Of a stretch of 39,311 nt of DNA, positions 15,670 to 23,717 are shown in pieces. The DNA is from JACIWG01 sp049969935. GTDB lineage: Archaea; Thermoproteota; Nitrososphaeria; JACIWG01. The first letter of the stretch is position 1. Each line of letters starts with the position of its first letter. Location of the stretch: contig JBMFNX010000012.1 in NCBI GenBank assembly GCA_049969935.1, positions 1-39,311 on the forward strand, given 5' to 3'. The notes below the pieces were generated by a model. The model saw only the letters and a list, made by a program, of their open reading frames with translations, had not been told where the DNA came from and did not search any database. Position numbers and translations under genes: made by a program.

Positions 15670-15935
15670 GATTGCTTCTCCAAATCTTTAAAACTTAAAT
15701 TTCCAGCCACTATTTCATAAACTTTTTCAACTTGAGTAAGCTGATATCTTGAATTCATGCATGGAGACCATTCTGAACCAATTATTTTCTTGACAAGACC
15801 TCTTTCTTCCAAAATTTCTAAAAATTTCTGCGGATTATCTAATTTACTATGCAATAGAATATAGTCTAATGTAACTGGACCACTTGCTCCAGCCAACGCA
15901 ATCAAAAGACGCCTAATTTCAGATTCTTCGTTCAA
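15666..15935 (-). CDS. Small winged-helix-like protein
   Basis: An 89-residue protein of unknown function. The predicted helix-turn-helix-like order (RRLLIALAGASGPVTLDYIL, then KFLEILEERGLVKKI) and the closing strand suggest a compact winged helix, perhaps a DNA-binding regulator. TTG 15935 is the likely start: a reverse TATA-like AAATATTTATCC near 15955-15966 is about 26 bp upstream, implying a leaderless mRNA. The last codons overlap the end of the convergent duplicated regulator by 3 bp. Confidence 0.55.
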   Translation of the reverse strand: MNEESEIRRLLIALAGASGPVTLDYILLHSKLDNPQKFLEILEERGLVKKIIGSEWSPCMNSRYQLTQVEKVYEIVAGNLSFKDLEKQS

Positions 15936-16128
15936 TCCACAAAGGAGGCAGAGGATAAATATTTATTTACTGTAGACAAAAATTTGTATAATGCTTATAC
16001 TCTAATATTACATAGAGCGCAACAAATGTTCCAAAATATTGTATAAAATGTTCTAAAAATTGATACTATATTTTAAACAAAAATTTTTGTAAAAATAAAT
16101 TTAATTTTTTAATAAAATATGTAAAAAG

Positions 16129-16137
16129 TTTATAAAG
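16129..16137 (+). promoter_or_regulatory. TATA box of the GltD-like gene
   Basis: TTTATAAAG centred near 16132, 27 bp before ATG 16160, with no Shine-Dalgarno. This is a clear leaderless promoter. Confidence 0.55.
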
Positions 16138-16159
16138 AGTCTTTAGTCACCTCCTCCAG

Positions 16160-17134
16160 ATGGAATTCCTACTGCAAATTGACTCAAAAAGAAGTGCACC
16201 AACAGGCAAGAAGGTTGCTATAATAGGGGGAGGGCCAGCGGGCCTTTCGGCGGCCATAGAACTTTTTAAAAGCGGGCATGAAGTGCATGTTTATGACAAG
16301 ATGCCTGAGCCAGGGGGACTGCTTCTATTTGGAATGCCAGACTATAGAATCGATAAGGAAAAAGTTAGGGAAACTGTGAGAAAACTTAAAGGTTTGGGAA
16401 TAGTTTTCTACACAAACAAAAATGTTGGAAATGATGTACACCTATCTGAAATAATTAAAGGTTATGATGCAGTACTAGTAGCTACAGGCGCGTGGGAAAA
16501 TAATAGGCTTTGTGTTCCGGGTGAAAGTTTGGACGGAATATATTATGCATTCGATTACATTATCAAATATCATCTTCTAAAGCTTGGATATTCTGATGTA
16601 AATTTGCCAAAATTATATGGTCACGTTGCCGTAATAGGAGGGGGGCTGACAGCTGTTGACGCATGCCATATAGCACAACAGGGTAAGGTAGATAGCATTA
16701 CATTAATTTACAGGAGAGGAAAAGGTCAGGCTCCAGCAGGAAGAAAGATCATTGAAAATCTTGAAGCTTCTGGTGTAAAGGTTTTAGAGTATACGCAGCC
16801 CATAGAATTTTTGGAAGAACTTGGGAGGGTTAAAATGATTAAGGCTGTGAAGACAAAACTTTTGGGAGACAGGGAAAGCTGTAGGCTGAACATGATAGAG
16901 GGTTCGGAGCATCTAATTCCAGCAGATAATGTCCTAATAGCAGTAGGATTAAAACCATCAATACCCTCTAATGGATCAAGTTTCCATTTAGAGATTATGA
17001 AAGACGGTAGAACGAGCTTTGAAAATGTTTTTATTGCCGGAGACGCACTTCTAGGCCCATCTTATGTGGGATTTGCCCTAAGAAGCGGGAAGAAAGCGGC
17101 TGAACAGATAAACGCATATTTACATAAAAAATAA
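16160..17134 (+). CDS. GltD-like FAD/NAD(P)H oxidoreductase without Fe-S domain
   Basis: A 324-residue flavoprotein with two dinucleotide-binding folds. FAD site: VAIIGGGPAGLSAAIELFKSG (about 19-39). NAD(P)H site: VAVIGGGLTAVDACHIA (about 155-171). C-terminal FAD contact: NVFIAGDALLGPSYVGFALRSG. The segment PGGLLLFGMPDYRI is typical of glutamate synthase small subunit, NfnB and related proteins. The cysteine-rich N-terminal Fe-S domain of GltD is missing, and no glutamate synthase large subunit is adjacent. It may be a free electron-transfer subunit for some other partner. It has a single-gene leaderless promoter. Confidence 0.8.
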   Translation: MEFLLQIDSKRSAPTGKKVAIIGGGPAGLSAAIELFKSGHEVHVYDKMPEPGGLLLFGMPDYRIDKEKVRETVRKLKGLGIVFYTNKNVGNDVHLSEIIKGYDAVLVATGAWENNRLCVPGESLDGIYYAFDYIIKYHLLKLGYSDVNLPKLYGHVAVIGGGLTAVDACHIAQQGKVDSITLIYRRGKGQAPAGRKIIENLEASGVKVLEYTQPIEFLEELGRVKMIKAVKTKLLGDRESCRLNMIEGSEHLIPADNVLIAVGLKPSIPSNGSSFHLEIMKDGRTSFENVFIAGDALLGPSYVGFALRSGKKAAEQINAYLHKK

Positions 17135-17165
17135 TTTTCAACAAAAATAAATTTGACTTATGAAA

Positions 17166-17459
17166 TTAACCAAATATTCCTCCAAAGCCTTCTAGGGACC
17201 TTTCACCCTCCTCATTTAGTTTAGCTAGCACAATCTCCTTCTCTTCACCCGTAACTTCGACACCCAAGTCTTTTGAAAGTTCTAGAGCCCTCCTACACTC
17301 TTCCTCATCACCTAAAACCCTGATATAGAAGCCACCCTGCCTTCCAAAGGAGGATGCTTCATGTGTTAGCAGGTTTGCTCTAGAAACGATATTGTCTCCA
17401 AAAAGCTTCTGTTTTAACTTTTCAAAATTCTTTTGCTCAACATATAATACTATTTCCAT
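17166..17459 (-). CDS. Small protein of unknown function (97 aa)
   Basis: A 97-residue soluble protein that I do not recognise. It starts with a beta strand MEIVLYVEQ and has a central RQGGFYIRVLGDEEECRRAL segment, which looks like an alpha-beta sandwich (ferredoxin-like) fold. The C-terminus is acidic and ends GFGGIFG. Its base composition and codon use match the surroundings. A reverse TATA-like CTTAAATAAAG at 17486-17496 is about 32 bp from the ATG. It converges with the GltD-like gene 31 bp away. No function is proposed. Confidence 0.5.
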   Translation of the reverse strand: MEIVLYVEQKNFEKLKQKLFGDNIVSRANLLTHEASSFGRQGGFYIRVLGDEEECRRALELSKDLGVEVTGEEKEIVLAKLNEEGERSLEGFGGIFG

Positions 17460-17696
17460 TTTTGCTCAAGAGACTTTAGAACATACTTTATTTAAGCATT
17501 TTAGCCGGATAAGAAAAATAAGGTTTAATAGATTGAAAATAGACTAAAATGCAGTTGAATTTTTTTTAATATAATTTTAGGCTATAAGAGTAAAGGTATT
17601 GGAGAGTAAGGGAAATCAATTTTTGTGGGCAGGAAATTTTTTAAAATGCTTGAAGTTTATGGATAAATTTATATTTAAATTTGGATTAGGTATTTG

Positions 17697-18077
17697 ATGA
17701 GAAATATGATTACCTGGAGTAAAGCATTTTATAAGGGTTTTATAATATTATTATGGAGCATCCTCTGGGGAATAGTGGGTTTTCTACTATTTTCTCTAAT
17801 AATCTCATCTATTTTAACTGGAGTCCTTGTATCATTTGAGGATCCAACTCAAATTATAAATAATCCGCAGATCCTACAACAGATTGTTGCACAGTATGCT
17901 TGGCCCATAATGTTGGCATTCATATTAATCTTTGCTATTATATCTGTTGCAGTTTATGCAACTCTAGTTAAAGTTATAGGAAACACCGTCTTAGATGAAG
18001 TTAAGAAGACTTCCCCATTACAGACAATTCCTGTGCCACCACCCCCTCCTCCACCGCCTATTGAGCCAGAAAAATAA
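17697..18077 (+). CDS. Two-helix membrane protein with poly-proline tail
   Basis: A 126-residue protein with two hydrophobic segments (about 16-48 and 72-96). The loop between them is polar and of modest length, and the C-terminal tail ends VPPPPPPPPIEPEK. Eight consecutive prolines would need aIF5A for translation and could dock a cytoplasmic partner. ATG 17697 is preferred over the adjacent TTG 17694: TTTATATTTAAA at 17668-17679 is about 24 bp upstream, so the message is likely leaderless. The next gene, a wHTH regulator, lies 63 bp downstream. The function is unknown. Confidence 0.6.
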   Translation: MRNMITWSKAFYKGFIILLWSILWGIVGFLLFSLIISSILTGVLVSFEDPTQIINNPQILQQIVAQYAWPIMLAFILIFAIISVAVYATLVKVIGNTVLDEVKKTSPLQTIPVPPPPPPPPIEPEK

Positions 18078-18109
18078 AAATAGTCGGCTTTAAAAACAAA
18101 ATAATAATA

Positions 18110-18120
18110 TTTTTATATTA
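18110..18120 (+). promoter_or_regulatory. TATA box of the wHTH gene at 18141
   Basis: TTTTTATATTA centred near 18115 is 26 bp before the GTG at 18141. This supports a leaderless GTG start. Confidence 0.5.
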
Positions 18121-18140
18121 ATGTTAATGATTTTCTGAAT

Positions 18141-18500
18141 GTGCCGAAACAGCCTCATAGGATGGTGCTAGGAGTTCTTGACGAAAACTCTTATACTATA
18201 ATGGATGCTTTAAACATGTCTAATGGTGTTCCAAAATCTTTTCTCCAACTTCTTTCCTTAACACGTCTTCCCAAATCATCTCTATATGTTGCATTAATGA
18301 AGATGATTGAAAATGGTTTGGTTGAACGTATTGAATTCAATTATAGACTTTCTGGAAGTGGCCAAATGATATACAATACTTTTAAACAGATACTTGAAAA
18401 CAAAATGCCAACTTCTGAGGCGATTAAGGTGGAGAGGGTGGAAAAGAGGGGTGCTTTTCATAGGCTTATAGAGGGTTTTAGAAAAATTTTTGGAAAATGA
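18141..18500 (+). CDS. Winged-helix transcription regulator
   Basis: A 119-residue protein. Residues about 28-85 form a winged helix: PKSFLQLLSLTRLPKSSLYV, then ALMKMIENGLVERIEFNYRL with the wing. The C-terminal 35 residues are basic and probably helical. The GTG start is supported by the TATA spacing. It could control the membrane protein just upstream, as pairs of small membrane protein and wHTH are common in archaea, but the target is not shown by sequence. Confidence 0.65.
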   Translation: MPKQPHRMVLGVLDENSYTIMDALNMSNGVPKSFLQLLSLTRLPKSSLYVALMKMIENGLVERIEFNYRLSGSGQMIYNTFKQILENKMPTSEAIKVERVEKRGAFHRLIEGFRKIFGK

Positions 18501-18574
18501 GCTTTGGCATTTAAACAAGAGGCTATGTTAAAAGTTTATATTTTCTTATTTTTTTGGTTTATGGAGTTTAAAAG

Positions 18575-19906
18575 ATGTCTGATAACGTTGGCCAACAAAA
18601 TGTATGTGTTGAAAGAATTAATCTTTTCAGAGACATTTTTCCCTTCGATTCTCCTCCAAAGATAAAGTTGAATAAGACTCCAAATGATATTCGGATAACT
18701 GATACTACATTACGTGATGGGCAACAGGGTTGGAGGACCTTTTCAGTTGAAGAATCACTAAAAATTTATGAAATACTTTGCGCTTTAGGAGGTAAGAGGG
18801 GTGTAATACTTTCTACAGAACTTTTCCTTTATACGAAAAAGGATAAGGAGGTTATTAGAAAGATTAAGGGACTTGGCTTCGAGTACCCTAAGCCTGTTGG
18901 ATGGATTAGGGCTACATTATCTGATGCACAGCTTGTCCTAGAGGAAAAGGTTGAGGAGACAACCGTATTATGTTCGATATCAGATTATCACATATTTAGT
19001 AAATTCAATATGAGTAGGAGTCAGGTTTTGGAAAAGTATTTGGAGGTTGTAGAATTTCTTTTAAAGAATGGTGTTGTGCCAAGATGCACTTTAGAGGATG
19101 CTACTAGAGCGGATATAGAAAATGTTGTTGTCCCATTCGTGGAAAGGCTTATGAGACTATCTGAAAAGTATAAGCTTCCTGTTAGAATCAAAATTGCTGA
19201 TACGCTAGGTGTGGGGCTTCCATTTAGGGAAGTTGGTTTACCAAGAAGTATTCCTCTCATGATAGAGACTTTGATAGCGAAAACTGGCATAGATGGAAAG
19301 AATATTGAATTTCATGGACACAATGACCTTTTTATGGTTACAGCCAACCATCTTTCAGCATGGTTAAGTGGTGCAGCACTCTCCAACTGCACACTTTTTG
19401 GAATAGGAGAACGTGCAGGAAACTGTCCTCTTGAAGCGATGCTTCTAGAGTATGCAATGATCCATGGTACGGAAGGAATAAATTTGAGGGAGATAGTTAA
19501 GGCGGCAGAACTTTTTAGGAACATGAACCTAATATTTCCTGAACATTATCCTCTTGTTGGACCTAACGCCTTCAGAAGCAAGGCTGGAATTCATATAGAC
19601 GCTTTTCTCAAAAACCCTGAAGTCTATCTACCATTTGACCCAGTTAAAGTTCTTGGAATTTGGCCTCAGGTTACCATCGACCAATATTCTGGCAGGGCAA
19701 GTGTCGCTTACTGGATAAAAACTCATCTTAATTTAAATGATGATGATATTAAGGATGATCCAAGAGTTGGTGAAATACATAAGGAGATTTTGAGGATGTA
19801 TGATGCTGGAAGACAGACTCCAGTATCAGATAGCGAAATGTTTAATTTGGTTAAAAAATACTATCCTGAGCACATAAGACAAGAAAATAGTTTGAGAGTA
19901 GGCTGA
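18575..19906 (+). CDS. Re-citrate-synthase-like/homocitrate-synthase-family enzyme
   Basis: A 443-residue HMGL-family aldolase-type synthase. The metal and acyl-CoA site appears as RITDTTLRDGQQ (about 39-50) and EFHGHND (about 246-252). Blocks such as SDYHIFSKFNMSRS (about 138-151) and the ELFLYTKKDKEV stretch (about 79-90) match my memory of clostridial Re-citrate synthase (acetyl-CoA + oxaloacetate to citrate) more than LeuA or homocitrate synthase. There is no LeuA allosteric dimer domain. The next two genes encode a matching hydrolyase, so the operon probably makes citrate and isocitrate (toward 2-oxoglutarate/glutamate); an isopropylmalate or homocitrate role remains possible. TATA TTTATA is at 18535-18540. 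Confidence 0.65.
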   Translation: MSDNVGQQNVCVERINLFRDIFPFDSPPKIKLNKTPNDIRITDTTLRDGQQGWRTFSVEESLKIYEILCALGGKRGVILSTELFLYTKKDKEVIRKIKGLGFEYPKPVGWIRATLSDAQLVLEEKVEETTVLCSISDYHIFSKFNMSRSQVLEKYLEVVEFLLKNGVVPRCTLEDATRADIENVVVPFVERLMRLSEKYKLPVRIKIADTLGVGLPFREVGLPRSIPLMIETLIAKTGIDGKNIEFHGHNDLFMVTANHLSAWLSGAALSNCTLFGIGERAGNCPLEAMLLEYAMIHGTEGINLREIVKAAELFRNMNLIFPEHYPLVGPNAFRSKAGIHIDAFLKNPEVYLPFDPVKVLGIWPQVTIDQYSGRASVAYWIKTHLNLNDDDIKDDPRVGEIHKEILRMYDAGRQTPVSDSEMFNLVKKYYPEHIRQENSLRVG

Positions 19907-19911
19907 TTAAA

Positions 19912-21165
19912 ATGTCTACTATAGTTGAAAAGATTCTTGCAAAGTCTTCTGGAAAAAATAGTGTGACAGCGGGAGAGTTTGTTCTCTCAAACGTTGATGT
20001 AGTGTTTGCTCACGATGGTACAGCACTACTTGCAGTAGAGTCAATGCAGGAGATTGGAATAGAAAGGGTCTTTGATCCCAGCAAGGTTGTGTTCTTTATA
20101 GACCACGCTTCACCAAGCCCTTCCCCGCAGATATCGAACATTCATTCTGCAATGAGAAAGTTTGCTAAAAAACATGATATCAGATTATATGATGCTGGTT
20201 CAGGAATATGCCATCAGGTTTTACCAGAAGAAGGCTATGTTAGACCAGGGTCTGTGATTGTCGGCGCAGACTCGCATACTGTAACACATGGAGCCTTTAA
20301 CGCTTTTGCAACCGGTGTAGGAAGCACTGATGCTGCGATAGCCATGTCTACGGGAAAACTTTGGTTCATGGTTCCAGAATCAGTAAAAATAACGGTTGAG
20401 GGAAAATTTGAGGATATGGTCATGTCAAAAGATCTAGTACTCCATGTATTAGGTGAAGTGAAGGCTGATGGGTTAACGTATAAGTCTGTAGAATATCATG
20501 GTAGCTGCATTGACAATATGAGTGTTGATTCGAGGATGACGTTAGCGAACATGGCTGTTGAAATGGGTGCAAAGTGTTGTCCAATGGAATTGAATAGTGC
20601 AACAGTAGAGTGGTTAAAGGAGAGGGTGGGCGATTTTAGGGAGGTTAAAGCAGATAAGAATGCAAGCTACGTAGACGAACTTTATGTTGACGCATCCAAA
20701 CTTGAACCACTTGTTGCAGCACCATCTAACGTGGATAATGTTAAAAGTGTTAGAGAAGTTGAAGGTGTGGAGGTTGACCAAGTCTTTATAGGCTCATGCA
20801 CAAATGGTAGAATTGAAGACATTAAGGTTGCAGTGAAGATATTGAATGACCGTCATGTTAAGGCAAGATGCATTGTTATCCCAGCGTCAAGGAGAATCTA
20901 TTATGAGGCATTGAATGCTGGATACATAGATAAGCTTGTTAGAGCAGGCTGTATTGTTGGCTTTCCAACATGCGGCCCATGTATTGGAGCACACATGGGA
21001 CTTCTAGGGGATGGGGAGGTTGCTGTATCAACAAGTAACAGAAACTTTGTAGGCAGAATGGGGTCAAGTAGCTCAAAAATTTATTTAGCGAGTCCAGCAA
21101 CAGCGGCTGCATCAGCTTTAGAGGGGAAGATAGTTGACCCAAGAAAATATGGTGAAAGAAGATGA
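19912..21165 (+). CDS. Aconitase/IPM-isomerase-type hydrolyase, large subunit
   Basis: A 417-residue [4Fe-4S] dehydratase large subunit of the archaeal LeuC/HacA type. The cluster cysteines lie in FIGSCTNGR (about 293-301) and FPTCGPCIGAHMG (about 352-364). It would isomerise citrate, homocitrate, isopropylmalate or methylmalate-type acids with the small subunit. Its position after the Re-citrate-synthase-like gene (5 bp gap) makes citrate a likely substrate, which is an inference. The gene overlaps the small-subunit gene by 4 bp. Confidence 0.85.
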   Translation: MSTIVEKILAKSSGKNSVTAGEFVLSNVDVVFAHDGTALLAVESMQEIGIERVFDPSKVVFFIDHASPSPSPQISNIHSAMRKFAKKHDIRLYDAGSGICHQVLPEEGYVRPGSVIVGADSHTVTHGAFNAFATGVGSTDAAIAMSTGKLWFMVPESVKITVEGKFEDMVMSKDLVLHVLGEVKADGLTYKSVEYHGSCIDNMSVDSRMTLANMAVEMGAKCCPMELNSATVEWLKERVGDFREVKADKNASYVDELYVDASKLEPLVAAPSNVDNVKSVREVEGVEVDQVFIGSCTNGRIEDIKVAVKILNDRHVKARCIVIPASRRIYYEALNAGYIDKLVRAGCIVGFPTCGPCIGAHMGLLGDGEVAVSTSNRNFVGRMGSSSSKIYLASPATAAASALEGKIVDPRKYGERR

Positions 21166-21677
21166 AGATAAGTGGTAAATGTGTTAAGTTAGGAGATCAT
21201 ATAAATACGGATCTTATAATTTCAGGAAAATACAAGTATAGGACCCAAGATATTAGGGAACTTGCAAAATATGTGTTCGAAGACCTTGACCCGAAGCTTA
21301 AGGATAGACTTTATGGGGGAAGCATTATTGTGGCACAAAAGAATTTCGGATGCGGGTCAAGCAGGGAGCAGGCGCCAAGAGTTCTAAAAGCTGCTGGAGT
21401 TAACGCGGTTATCGCTGAATCTTTTGCCAGAATATTTTTTAGAAATGCGGTGAATGTGGGGCTTCCAGTAATAGTTTCGGACAAAGAATTTATTATGTGT
21501 GTGAAAGAAGATGAAACTTTGTCAGTTGACCTTTCGATGGGGAAAGTTTATGCTTTGGGTTCAGGGTTAGAGGCAAGCATTAAACCTTATCCAGAGTTCA
21601 TGCTAAAGATCATTGAGGCAGGAGGGATTGCAGAATATTTTAAAGCTTTCAAAAGGTTTCCTTGGGAAAACATATAA
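21162..21677 (+). CDS. Aconitase/IPM-isomerase-type hydrolyase, small subunit
   Basis: A 171-residue swivelling small subunit of the LeuD/HacB type. GDHINTDLIISGKYK (about 11-25) carries the substrate-recognition loop, which reads YKYRT where many LeuD proteins have YL.T; this loop is known to set substrate choice. FGCGSSREQAP (about 64-74) is the conserved active-site segment. The unusual loop argues against a plain isopropylmalate isomerase, but I cannot assign the substrate. A T-rich tract (21690-21700) follows and may end the operon transcript. Confidence 0.83.
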   Translation: MKISGKCVKLGDHINTDLIISGKYKYRTQDIRELAKYVFEDLDPKLKDRLYGGSIIVAQKNFGCGSSREQAPRVLKAAGVNAVIAESFARIFFRNAVNVGLPVIVSDKEFIMCVKEDETLSVDLSMGKVYALGSGLEASIKPYPEFMLKIIEAGGIAEYFKAFKRFPWENI

Positions 21678-21689
21678 ATTTACAAAAAA

Positions 21690-21700
21690 TTTTTTCTTCC
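21690..21700 (+). terminator. Pyrimidine-rich tract after the hydrolyase operon
   Basis: TTTTTTCTTCC lies about 13 bp after the small-subunit stop. Archaeal RNA polymerase often stops on such T-rich tracts without a hairpin. Confidence 0.4.
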
Positions 21701-21761
21701 AAATATTATGATTTTTTGCCCGATTTTGAAAATATTTAAATAGTATAAACTGTCGAAAATA

Positions 21762-22238
21762 GTGAATAATATGAGTGTAAAAGATGTTTCAAAGGAAATG
21801 GTTGGAGAAGAGTACGAGCTTTCACAGAGACTGCTTAAGCTCGCGGAATCTATAGAAAGTGGTGTCATAAAGGCACTTTTAACCACAGTAGCATTCGATT
21901 CCGAAAAACATTCTCACCTCTATGTTGCAATATTAGACCTACTTGATAAAAGTAGGAAAATGGTTCCAGAAAGCGACATTGAAAAGATCCAAGATGAAAT
22001 AGACTTGCATATAAAGATTGAGGCTAAAATGTATCAGACAGTTAAAAGCCTTCTATCGGCAGTCGAGGACCCTAAAATAAAAATGATACTCCAGCTTATA
22101 ATGGATGATGAAATAAGACATCATAAAATATTTCAGGAGCTAAAGAATGTTATAATGTCGAAGGAGGCTTTAACTGAAGACGCTGTCTGGGACATGGTAT
22201 GGAAGGACGCAGTATTCCATGGAGGACCTGGAGGATAA
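21762..22238 (+). CDS. Ferritin-like/rubrerythrin-type di-iron protein
   Basis: A 158-residue four-helix protein. Carboxylate and histidine ligands typical of a di-iron centre appear as GEEYEL (about 15-20), FDSEKHSH (45-52), IEAKMY (86-91) and DDEIRHH (115-121). No rubredoxin Cys4 domain is present. It may handle peroxide or iron, but could also be a structural ferritin-like protein. GTG 21762 is favoured: AATATTTAAA at 21731-21740 is 26 bp upstream (leaderless); ATG 21771 is an alternative. The C-terminus ends HGGPGG. Confidence 0.7.
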   Translation: MNNMSVKDVSKEMVGEEYELSQRLLKLAESIESGVIKALLTTVAFDSEKHSHLYVAILDLLDKSRKMVPESDIEKIQDEIDLHIKIEAKMYQTVKSLLSAVEDPKIKMILQLIMDDEIRHHKIFQELKNVIMSKEALTEDAVWDMVWKDAVFHGGPGG

Positions 22239-22246
22239 AGGCTAAT

Positions 22247-22277
22247 CTCTATCCTTTCTCTTATCCCCAACTTTTTT
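22247..22277 (+). terminator. Pyrimidine-rich terminator tract
   Basis: C/T-rich tract that ends in TTTTTT (22272-22277), starting 9 bp after the ferritin-like stop; a likely archaeal terminator. Confidence 0.4.
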
Positions 22278-22349
22278 AAACCTAAAAAAATATTTATTCT
22301 ACTATCATGTAATGCTCTCGGGTGGTGGAATCTAACAACAGAAAATAAT

Positions 22350-23549
22350 GTGAATTTAGAAAATTTTAAGACCACCAGAAAATATAAAGGCTTTTCTACA
22401 GAAAGTATACATGGACACGAATATTATGATCCAGAACTTGGTCTATTCAAGGTTCCAATATATCAGACAGTGGTTTGGGAACAATTTGATAGAGAAACAG
22501 GGTTTCCTAGAAAAACTTCTAGAGGTGTTGAGTTAAAGTATTCGAGGGAAGAGAATCCTACAGTCTATGCACTAGAAAAAGCGCTTGCAAAACTTGATGA
22601 GGCTGAAGACGCTCTTGTTTTCAACTGCGGTATGGCAGCTATTTCGACAATCTACCTTTCAACCTTAAAAAGCAGGTCAACTATCTTAGTTTCTAAAGAA
22701 GCATATGGTGTAACACAGCAGCTTGCACTAAATTTAGAAAAGTTTGGTGTCAAAACAGTTTTTGGAGGGCCGGAAACTAAAGAAATAATTGATTCAATAA
22801 ACAAGAACATTAGCTTGGTTATCGTTGAAACTATGACAAACCCTCTCCTTAAAGTCATTGATGTGAACGAAATCATAAAAGTATGCAATGAAACAGGTTC
22901 AAAGATTGTAGTTGACAACACATTCGTAACACCCATGTTATATAAGCCTGTCAAAAACAATGCGTGGCTAGTACTATACAGTTTAACAAAGTATATTGCT
23001 GGACACAATGATGTAATAGGTGGATCTGTTGCAGGAGACGCGGAGACAATTAAGAATTTGTGGGATTGGAGGAAAAATCTTGGGACAATAATGAACCCCT
23101 TTGAAGCATACCTTATACTTCGTGGGCTGGAAACGTTGGAGATAAGATTTGTTAAACAGTGTGAGACAGCTTTAGCGATAGCAGAATTCTTGAAAGACCA
23201 TCCGAAGGTTAAAGAAGTGTATTATCCAGGCTTAAAGGACAACCCATACCATTCAACTGCAAACAAAATTTTTGAACACAGGCTGTATGGCGGTGTTGTT
23301 AGCTTTAAAGTTAAAGGTGGTAAGGAGACAGCGTTCAACTTTTTCAAGAAGGTTAAGATAATAAAATCTACACCCAGCCTTGGTGGAGTAGAGTCTCTAG
23401 CAACCTACCCAATACTTAGCGCATCAAAAAGTATGCCAGACGAGCTAAAAGAGGAGCTTGGTATAACAGACGATTTGATCAGATTATCTGTAGGCTTAGA
23501 AGATGTCGAGGATTTAAAAGAGGACATAGATCAGGCTTTAAAGGACTAA
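22350..23549 (+). CDS. Cystathionine gamma-synthase/lyase-family PLP enzyme
   Basis: A 399-residue Cys/Met-metabolism PLP enzyme (fold type I). The PLP phosphate-binding segment KYSREENPTVYALE lies at about 63-76, a glycine-rich FNCGMAAI at about 90, the aspartate in VVDNTF, and the PLP lysine in YSLTKYIAGHNDVIGG (about 213-228). Members make or break cystathionine, or release methanethiol or sulfide from Met or Cys derivatives. The particular reaction cannot be decided from sequence. GTG 22350 is the only usable start in frame. It has its own promoter region (TATA-like AAAAATATTTATT near 22285-22298). Confidence 0.83.
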   Translation: MNLENFKTTRKYKGFSTESIHGHEYYDPELGLFKVPIYQTVVWEQFDRETGFPRKTSRGVELKYSREENPTVYALEKALAKLDEAEDALVFNCGMAAISTIYLSTLKSRSTILVSKEAYGVTQQLALNLEKFGVKTVFGGPETKEIIDSINKNISLVIVETMTNPLLKVIDVNEIIKVCNETGSKIVVDNTFVTPMLYKPVKNNAWLVLYSLTKYIAGHNDVIGGSVAGDAETIKNLWDWRKNLGTIMNPFEAYLILRGLETLEIRFVKQCETALAIAEFLKDHPKVKEVYYPGLKDNPYHSTANKIFEHRLYGGVVSFKVKGGKETAFNFFKKVKIIKSTPSLGGVESLATYPILSASKSMPDELKEELGITDDLIRLSVGLEDVEDLKEDIDQALKD

Positions 23550-23561
23550 AACTAGTATAAA

Positions 23562-23570
23562 TTTATATAA
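23562..23570 (+). promoter_or_regulatory. TATA box of the histidine operon
   Basis: TTTATATAA centred near 23566 predicts transcription start near 23592, giving a leader of about 125 nt before hisG. That is unusually long in this window, where most genes look leaderless. Confidence 0.5.
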
Positions 23571-23591
23571 CACAATTTTTTGATTGAAGGA

Positions 23592-23717
23592 GTTGAGGCA
23601 AATGGGTGGTTTAGTTCATTATCTCAAAGGATAGAGTAAAGGAAACCGACTTACAAGCGAGAACAGTTCTTCGAAACAGTCCATGCTGTCCTAAAAGTTT
23701 TTTGGAGGTGACAATTT
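23592..23717 (+). promoter_or_regulatory. Histidine-operon leader with a 10-codon upstream ORF
   Basis: The leader holds a short frame with its own GGAG (23589-23592) or GAGG: ATG 23602 to TAG 23634, MGGLVHYLKG. The single His codon does not look like a classic attenuator. Short inverted segments follow (GAAC.GTTC near 23661, ACAG.CTGT near 23675-23692). The leader ends with a strong GGAGGTGA (23704-23711) for hisG. Confidence 0.35.
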
